From Allomuricauda sp. (GTDB taxonomy: Bacteria > Bacteroidota > Bacteroidia > Flavobacteriales > Flavobacteriaceae), in the NCBI GenBank assembly GCA_028289745.1, contig JANQOD010000212.1, positions 1-11,443 on the forward strand: a stretch of 11,443 nt of DNA, given 5' to 3'. The notes under the pieces were generated by a model. The model saw nothing but the letters and a program-made list of their open reading frames with translations. It was not told the origin of the DNA and searched no databases. Shown piece after piece: positions 6,524-11,443 of this stretch. The translations under genes and the position numbers were made by a program. The first letter of the stretch is position 1, and every line of letters begins with the position of its first letter.

Positions 6524-7783
6524 ATGACTAAAAACAAGTTGGTTTTTCTGATTTTTTCGGCAACCGCGATTCTTCTCCTTTCCTTTAAAAAAAATGATGT
6601 AGATACAGTGTTGAACGATGAATTTGTAGTCGTTTTGGATGCTGGCCATGGCGGCCACGACCCGGGAAATCTGGGTAACGGCTATCTTGAAAAAGAAATA
6701 GCCCTGAACATCGTTCTAAAAGTTGGTGAACAACTTGAAAAGAGCCCAAATGTAAAGGTCATATACACACGAAAAGACGATTCGTTTGTTGATTTGTACA
6801 TACGGGGAAAGATAGCCAACGATGCCGATGCAGACCTTTTTGTTTCGGTACATTGTGATTCACATAACTCAGATGCATATGGGGCCGGCACCTTTGTATT
6901 GGGCCTACATGCCAATAAGCAGAATTTTGAGGTGGCCAAAAAGGAAAACTCCGTTATCTATCTCGAAGACAATTATGAAGAAAAATATGCCCAATACGAT
7001 ATCAACTCTCCCGAATCGGTCATTGGCCTGACCATCATGCAAGAAGAGTTCTTGGATCAAAGCATTCAACTGGCAAAATTTTTACAAAACAATTTTACGG
7101 CCAAATTAAGCCGCAAAGACCGAAAGGTCAAACAAGCTGGCTTCATCGTATTGCACCAGACCTTCATGCCCAGCGTGTTGATCGAGGCCGGATTTTTGAC
7201 CAACAAAAAAGAGGGGGCCTATCTGAATTCAAAAAAAGGACAGCAAGAAATGGCCAAGGCCATTGCCGATGCCATATTGGCCTACAAAGAAAACGTCGCC
7301 CCCAATATCGAAAAACTTCAGCCGCCCACCCAAGAGCCGACTGTGGAAGTGGTCGAAAAAACGCCCAGTACCAAGGTCAAAGAACCTGAAAAAAAGCAAC
7401 AAACCACCAATGCTGGGTTACCAGTAAGCTCGTCTGAAGAGAAAAAGGAGGAAACCGTGGTAGTGGTCAAAAAGAAAGACCCTGTAGAAAAAACGCCCAA
7501 AGAAGCGGTATCTGCAAATATTATCTTCAAGGTACAGTTGATGGCAAGCTCTAAGGTGATTCCCTTGGATGGTGATTATTTCAATGGTCTCAATACCTTG
7601 ACAAAAGAACCGTATAAAAACCTTTATCGATATATGTACGGCGAGACCAATTCTTATCTGAAGGCTAAACTACTGAAGTCAAATGCCGATGCCAAAGGGT
7701 ACACCACGTCATATATCGTGGCCTATAGAGACGGTGCCAGAATACCTGTAAGCGAGGCTCTGAAATACGTTCCTGAACAATAG
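6524..7783 (+). CDS. N-acetylmuramoyl-L-alanine amidase (Amidase_3) with C-terminal SPOR-like domain
   Basis: A 419-residue zinc amidase that cuts the bond between N-acetylmuramic acid and L-alanine in peptidoglycan, acting in the periplasm during cell separation. It has an N-terminal hydrophobic stretch (6-20: signal peptide or anchor), then the Amidase_3 domain (about 34-254). Zinc ligands by analogy with AmiA/AmiC are His42 in DAGHGGHDPG, Glu56 in YLEKEIAL and His110 in SVHCDSHN; the catalytic Glu221 is in VLIEAGFLTN. Residues about 131-175 form an insertion between strands, in the place where E. coli amidases carry a blocking regulatory helix. A low-complexity Pro/Glu/Lys linker (260-330) leads to a C-terminal domain (333-417; IIFKVQLMASS...GYTTSYIVAYRDGARI) resembling SPOR domains that bind denuded glycans at division sites. 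Divergent from lptD across a 61-base gap. Confidence 0.92.
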   Translation: MTKNKLVFLIFSATAILLLSFKKNDVDTVLNDEFVVVLDAGHGGHDPGNLGNGYLEKEIALNIVLKVGEQLEKSPNVKVIYTRKDDSFVDLYIRGKIANDADADLFVSVHCDSHNSDAYGAGTFVLGLHANKQNFEVAKKENSVIYLEDNYEEKYAQYDINSPESVIGLTIMQEEFLDQSIQLAKFLQNNFTAKLSRKDRKVKQAGFIVLHQTFMPSVLIEAGFLTNKKEGAYLNSKKGQQEMAKAIADAILAYKENVAPNIEKLQPPTQEPTVEVVEKTPSTKVKEPEKKQQTTNAGLPVSSSEEKKEETVVVVKKKDPVEKTPKEAVSANIIFKVQLMASSKVIPLDGDYFNGLNTLTKEPYKNLYRYMYGETNSYLKAKLLKSNADAKGYTTSYIVAYRDGARIPVSEALKYVPEQ

Positions 7784-7804
7784 CCGCTTTGAGAAAAATA
7801 TTCC

Positions 7805-7812
7805 TAATTTTG
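7805..7812 (+). promoter_or_regulatory. -7 promoter motif for the mlaD operon
   Basis: TAATTTTG matches the Bacteroidota -7 consensus TAnnTTTG exactly and sits 23 bases before the mlaD TTG start, in the 52-base gap after the amidase stop. The nearest TTTG upstream (7788-7791) is only 13 bases away, shorter than the usual 17-23, so the -33 element is doubtful. It would drive the four-gene unit mlaD to 11410. Confidence 0.4.
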
Positions 7813-7835
7813 TTAGAAACGGAAAAACACAGTTT

Positions 7836-8804
7836 TTGAAGCTCTCTAGAGAAGTTAAAACGGCGATCATAGTCTTAATCGGGATATTCTTGTTCATATT
7901 GGGCTATAGTTATCTTAAATCAAATTCCCTTTTTGATAAATCGAAGACATTTTATGCTGTTTACAACCACGTGGGTGGACTGCAGACGGGCACCCAAGTC
8001 TCTGTCAACGGATTAAATGTGGGCAACGTTGTCGATATCAAGTTTAAAGACGAATCGGGCCAATTGTTGGTTACTTTCTCGGTGAACAAAGACTTTGAGT
8101 TTTCAAAAAACAGCAAGGCAGAACTATACGACACCGGGATAATTGGGGGCAAAGGAATTCAAATAATCCCAGTTTTTGACGGTGCCCCTCCCGCACAATC
8201 AGGCGATACCCTGAAGACCGGTATCAGACCTGGCATTACAGAATTGGTACAAGAAAAGTTGACCCCATTGCAGATGAAGGTAGAAGGGGCTTTTTCACAT
8301 GCCGATTCGCTATTGATGAATGTGAACACCATGCTTGACGACCCAACAAAGAGAGACCTTCAGCAAAGCATAGCAGGGTTGAACCAATTGATAAAAAGTA
8401 TTCAGGGAAGCGCTGATAAAATGAATCAATTGTTGGGCAATAACCAACAGCAGTTAGATAGCGCAATAAAGAATTTCAACACCATGACAGCCAATTTCTC
8501 AAAATTGTCCGAAGACTTGGCGAATGCCGGTCTTGACAAAACCTTGGCCAATCTTCAGACCTCATTGACCAACTTGAACGCAGTACTGTCAAAAGTTGAG
8601 AAAGGAGAGGGATCATTGGGCAAACTGGTCACCGATGATGAACTGTACAAAAATCTCTCTGAGGCTTCCCGAGAATTGGATTTATTGCTACAAGATTTTA
8701 GGTTGAATCCAAAGCGGTACGTGAACGTTTCCGTTTTCGGCAAAAAACAGAAAGAATATACTTTGCCCGAAGATGACCCTGCTGAAAAACCGGATAATAA
8801 CTAG
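7836..8804 (+). CDS. mlaD: MlaD-family MCE domain lipid-transport protein
   Basis: A 322-residue protein anchored in the inner membrane by one helix (9-26, TAIIVLIGIFLFILGYSY) after a short basic N terminus. The MCE domain spans about 37-115, with YNHVGGLQTGTQVSVNGLNVG (43-63) as the family signature. After it comes a long helical/coiled-coil region (about 140-290) and the end GEGSLGKLVTDDELY...DFRLNPKRYVNVSVFGKK, which I recall as usual in Bacteroidota members. MlaD hexamers carry phospholipids between the inner and outer membranes as the substrate-binding part of an ABC transporter. The permease and ATPase (MlaE, MlaF) are not in this window. The start is TTG: no ATG lies upstream in frame before a stop, and MKLSREVKT is the conserved N terminus. 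The TAG stop directly abuts the next ATG. Confidence 0.9.
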   Translation: MKLSREVKTAIIVLIGIFLFILGYSYLKSNSLFDKSKTFYAVYNHVGGLQTGTQVSVNGLNVGNVVDIKFKDESGQLLVTFSVNKDFEFSKNSKAELYDTGIIGGKGIQIIPVFDGAPPAQSGDTLKTGIRPGITELVQEKLTPLQMKVEGAFSHADSLLMNVNTMLDDPTKRDLQQSIAGLNQLIKSIQGSADKMNQLLGNNQQQLDSAIKNFNTMTANFSKLSEDLANAGLDKTLANLQTSLTNLNAVLSKVEKGEGSLGKLVTDDELYKNLSEASRELDLLLQDFRLNPKRYVNVSVFGKKQKEYTLPEDDPAEKPDNN

Positions 8805-10127
8805 ATGGAGATATTGCCTAACATTCTTTTTGCAGTGGCCTTGGTCATAGGGATCGGTTTTTTTGCCGGAAACATTAAAAAACTCATTAGAAACATCAAG
8901 TTGGGCAAAGAGGTCGAGATTGACGACAGCCCTACCAAGCGGTTCAAAAATATGGCCATGATTGCCCTTGGGCAATCGAAAATGGTGGTTCGGCCCATTG
9001 CAGGTCTCATGCACATTATCGTCTATGTGGGTTTCATCATCATCAATATCGAAGTGCTCGAAATCATCATCGATGGGCTCTTTGGCACCCACAGGATTTT
9101 TGCTTCATTGGGGGTGTTCTATGATTTTTTGATAGCCTCGTTTGAGATTTTGGCCCTTTTGGTCATCATTGCCGTCCTTATTTTTTGGATACGGCGTAAC
9201 GTCATACGTTTACAGCGATTCATCAAACCAGAGATGAAGGGTTGGCCAAAGACCGATGCCAATTGGATTCTGTACATCGAGTTCATACTCATGGCGCTTT
9301 TCTTGACCATGAATGCCACAGATGCCAAGTTACAGCAACTGGGGGCTTTGCATTACCAAGAGGCGGGTACGTTTACCATAAGCCAATTCTTGTTGCCTTT
9401 GTTCGATACAATGTCAATACAAACCTTGATCTTCATTGAGAGAACGGCTTGGTGGTTGCATATTTTGGGCATTTTGTTCTTTTTGAATTATCTGTACTAT
9501 TCGAAGCACCTTCACATTCTTCTTGCTTTTCCAAATACGTATTATGGAAAACTAAAACCCCAAGGTCAATTTGAAAACCTTGGTTCGGTCACCAAAGAGG
9601 TCAAACTGATGCTAGACCCCAATGCAGACCCTTTCGCTGCACCTGCAGATGATGCTCCCCCACCAGAAAAATTTGGCGCTTCTGATGTGATGGATTTGAC
9701 CCGTGTACAGCTATTGAATGCTTACACCTGTACCGAATGTGGCCGCTGTACTTCTGAATGCCCGGCCAATCAAACAGGAAAGAAACTTTCTCCACGAAAA
9801 ATAATGATGGATACACGTGACCGGCTTGAAGAAGTGGGCAAGAATATCGATGGCAACAAGGGCGAGTTCAAAGCCGATGGAAAACAATTGCTCGATGATT
9901 ACATCACCCGAGAAGAACTTTGGGCCTGTACCACGTGCAATGCCTGTGTAGAAGCCTGTCCGGTCAGTATAGATCCCTTATCGATTATCATGTCGATGCG
10001 ACAGTACTTAGTAATGGAACAGTCTGCAGCACCTACAGAATTAAACAATATGATGTCGAATATAGAAAATAACGGTGCGCCATGGCCTTATAATCAAATG
10101 GACCGTTTAAATTGGGTAAACGAATAG
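8805..10127 (+). CDS. Membrane-bound (Fe-S)-binding protein, HdrE/NarI-like membrane domain fused to 2x[4Fe-4S] domain
   Basis: This 440-residue protein looks like an integral electron-transfer subunit. Five or six membrane helices occupy the first 240 residues (about 4-21, 66-90, 104-129, 154-171, 216-240). His70, His219 and His235/His237 are placed where heme-b ligands occur in NarI/HdrE-like proteins. A cytoplasmic domain follows with two ferredoxin clusters: CTECGRCTSECP (Cys309, 312, 315, 319) and CTTCNACVEACP (Cys375, 378, 381, 385). The domain order matches a fusion of HdrE and HdrC types, as in QmoC/DsrM-K-like complexes that exchange electrons with the quinone pool. Its natural partner is the CCG protein 13 bases downstream. 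The substrate is unknown. The start ATG immediately follows the mlaD stop, showing translational coupling. Confidence 0.85.
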   Translation: MEILPNILFAVALVIGIGFFAGNIKKLIRNIKLGKEVEIDDSPTKRFKNMAMIALGQSKMVVRPIAGLMHIIVYVGFIIINIEVLEIIIDGLFGTHRIFASLGVFYDFLIASFEILALLVIIAVLIFWIRRNVIRLQRFIKPEMKGWPKTDANWILYIEFILMALFLTMNATDAKLQQLGALHYQEAGTFTISQFLLPLFDTMSIQTLIFIERTAWWLHILGILFFLNYLYYSKHLHILLAFPNTYYGKLKPQGQFENLGSVTKEVKLMLDPNADPFAAPADDAPPPEKFGASDVMDLTRVQLLNAYTCTECGRCTSECPANQTGKKLSPRKIMMDTRDRLEEVGKNIDGNKGEFKADGKQLLDDYITREELWACTTCNACVEACPVSIDPLSIIMSMRQYLVMEQSAAPTELNNMMSNIENNGAPWPYNQMDRLNWVNE

Positions 10128-10140
10128 ATAATCTAGAACT

Positions 10141-10926
10141 ATGAGCGAAGCACTTCGCGTAAAAACCATGGAAGAATTTGTGGCTCAGGGCAAACGGCCA
10201 GAAATATTATTTTGGGTTGGTTCTGCAGGCAGTTACGATGATAGGGCCAAAAAGATCTCTAGGGCTTTCGTGAAAATACTTAATAAAGCGAATGTCGAAT
10301 TTGCGGTATTGGGGCCTGAGGAAAGCTGCACCGGTGATGTGGCAAAGCGTGCAGGCAATGAGTTCTTGTTTCAAATGCAAGCCATGATGAACATAGAAGT
10401 TTTAAATGGTTATGAAATAGAGCGTATTGTAACCTGCGATCCACATTCTTTCAATACGTTGAAAAATGAATATCCGAGTTTAGGTGGAAACTACGAGGTT
10501 GTTCACCATTCACAATACATCAAGGAATTAATGGATAATGGTCGCCTATCTGTGGAAGGTCAGGTTTACAGAGGAAAGAAGATTACCTTTCATGACCCTT
10601 GTTATTTAGGAAGAGCCAACAAGGTTTATGATGCGCCAAGAGACCTTCTTAAGAAAACCAATGCCCAATTTATAGAAATGAAACGCCACAAAAGAAACGC
10701 TTTATGTTGTGGTGCCGGGGGCGCCCAAATGTTCAAGGAACCTGAAAAAGGGGATATGGATATCAACGTACTACGTACCAAAGAGGCTTTGGAAACCAGT
10801 CCTAACATTATTGCTACGGGCTGTCCTTATTGCAATACAATGATGACCGATGGAATCAAAGCACATGAAAAGGAAGATAGTGTTACCGTGTTGGATATAG
10901 CCGAACTTATTGCAAATTCTATTTGA
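10141..10926 (+). CDS. (Fe-S)-binding protein with CCG domains, HdrB/HdrD/GlcF-like
   Basis: A 261-residue soluble protein with two CCG (DUF3483/cysteine-rich) repeats, the type that binds an unusual [4Fe-4S] cluster at the active site of heterodisulfide reductase HdrB/D and in GlcF and LutA. The C-terminal repeat is complete: Cys154 (HDPCYLGR), Cys189-Cys190 (LCCGAGGAQMF), Cys228 and Cys231 (GCPYC). The N-terminal repeat is degenerate: Ser28 stands where the first Cys is expected (WVGSAGS), Cys63-Thr64 replaces the Cys pair (EESCTGD), and the last pair is Cys99...His102-Ser103 (TCDPHSF). Only one canonical cluster is expected. With the membrane Fe-S protein upstream it should form a two-subunit HdrDE-like complex acting on an unknown thiol, disulfide or 2-hydroxyacid. 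Its leucine codons differ from genes further upstream (TTG 5 of 18). Confidence 0.85.
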   Translation: MSEALRVKTMEEFVAQGKRPEILFWVGSAGSYDDRAKKISRAFVKILNKANVEFAVLGPEESCTGDVAKRAGNEFLFQMQAMMNIEVLNGYEIERIVTCDPHSFNTLKNEYPSLGGNYEVVHHSQYIKELMDNGRLSVEGQVYRGKKITFHDPCYLGRANKVYDAPRDLLKKTNAQFIEMKRHKRNALCCGAGGAQMFKEPEKGDMDINVLRTKEALETSPNIIATGCPYCNTMMTDGIKAHEKEDSVTVLDIAELIANSI

Positions 10927-10927
10927 T

Positions 10928-11410
10928 ATGCTAGTCGATTTTCAAGAACTCCCGAGCCATTCAAGAATTTGGATCTATCAGGCCAACCGTGGTTTTTCAG
11001 ATACTGAGCTTGAAGAGTTAAAAACTGAACTGAACAGGTTTTTACAACAGTGGACAGCCCACGGCAGTGAATTGCAGGCCGGCTATGAAATTCCCTACAA
11101 ACGATTCATTGTTATTGGATTAGATCAGTCACGGGCCAGTGCCTCGGGCTGCTCAATCGATGCTTCGGTACACTTTATCCAACAACTGGAAAAAAAATAC
11201 GGGGTCGATTTGCTCGACAAGATGAACGTTTCATACAAACAAGGCGAGTTTGTAGCACATAAATCCCTTAAAGATTTTAAGAAAATGGCCAAAGAACGGG
11301 CGGTTTCAAAAAATACCGTGGTTTTCAACAACTTAGTGGCCACCAAACAAGAGTATCTTGAGAATTGGGAAGTGCCCGCAGCAGAGAGCTGGCATGCCCG
11401 TTTTATGTGA
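10928..11410 (+). CDS. Conserved protein of unknown function, often labelled 'ABC transporter ATPase' in Flavobacteria
   Basis: This 160-residue protein begins at ATG 10928, one base after the CCG gene stop (TGATATG); an in-frame TTG at 10910 would lengthen it by six residues but the start MLVDFQELPSHSRIWIYQANR matches relatives as I recall them. I recognise the family only as a conserved flavobacterial protein sometimes annotated as an ABC transporter ATPase. No Walker A, Walker B or ABC signature is present, so that label is not supported. Conserved-looking elements are RIWIYQANR (13-21), the SASGCSIDASVHFI core (71-84) with the single Cys75, DKMNVSY (97-103), and the C-terminal SWHARF. No signal peptide or membrane helix is seen, so it is probably cytoplasmic. 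Coupling to the redox genes suggests a shared role, but its function is unknown. Confidence 0.85.
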   Translation: MLVDFQELPSHSRIWIYQANRGFSDTELEELKTELNRFLQQWTAHGSELQAGYEIPYKRFIVIGLDQSRASASGCSIDASVHFIQQLEKKYGVDLLDKMNVSYKQGEFVAHKSLKDFKKMAKERAVSKNTVVFNNLVATKQEYLENWEVPAAESWHARFM

Positions 11411-11443
11411 TTTTAACGATTCTTTAGTGCCGATTGCCCTGAT

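Noticed and set aside
8688..9092. 134-codon - strand frame across the mlaD/Fe-S junction
   Set aside because: His/Asp-rich shadow of two genuine coding regions, without homology-like motifs.
10910..10927. TTG at 10910 as the start of the last gene
   Set aside because: Would overlap the CCG gene; ATG at 10928 gives the N terminus expected for the family.
11413..11443. Possible C-terminal tail of a - strand gene (…SGQSALKNR then TAA)
   Set aside because: Only nine codons are visible and the frame may be open by chance; it could be a convergent neighbour but cannot be supported from this window.

Overview
The window reads as an ordinary, gene-dense piece of a chromosome from a member of the Bacteroidota, most likely family Flavobacteriaceae. 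The evidence is the type of proteins (a Bacteroidota-style LptD, a flavobacterial amidase with a long insertion, an uncharacterised small protein often mislabelled as an ABC transporter ATPase), the lack of Shine-Dalgarno sites with A-rich leaders instead, and several exact matches to the Bacteroidota -7 promoter motif TAnnTTTG just upstream of genes. The genus cannot be named from the sequence. There are no mobile elements, CRISPR arrays, tRNA or rRNA genes, and no intergenic stretch is longer than about 145 bases.

Region 1 (1-3235, + strand). The C-terminal tail of a TamB-like protein ends at 194. After a 143-base gap with a twin promoter-like motif come three closely spaced genes: 6-phosphofructokinase (pfkA), glyceraldehyde-3-phosphate dehydrogenase (gap) and a BadF/BadG-type sugar kinase resembling N-acetylglucosamine kinase. 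Together they form a small glycolysis/amino-sugar unit.

Region 2 (3228-6462, - strand). A RidA-family deaminase lies downstream of lptD, the outer-membrane LPS translocon. ridA overlaps the sugar kinase tail to tail by 8 bases. The lptD start is uncertain: a TTG at 6393 fits a normal signal peptide better than the ATG at 6462.

Region 3 (6524-11410, + strand). Divergent from lptD is a periplasmic N-acetylmuramoyl-L-alanine amidase. It is followed by mlaD (an MCE lipid-transport protein, TTG start), a membrane-bound cytochrome-b-like and 2x[4Fe-4S] protein, a CCG-domain protein, and a small conserved protein of unknown function. The last four genes are packed with gaps of 0, 13 and 1 bases and look like one operon.

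The genes fall into three jobs: central carbon metabolism (pfkA, gap, kinase), envelope building (TamB tail, LptD, amidase, MlaD), and a heterodisulfide-reductase-like membrane redox module of unknown substrate. The redox module with its companion 160-residue protein is the least understood part. The 10-bp inverted repeat between lptD and the amidase gene is the clearest unexplained non-coding signal. I see no convincing evidence of a wholly new system.
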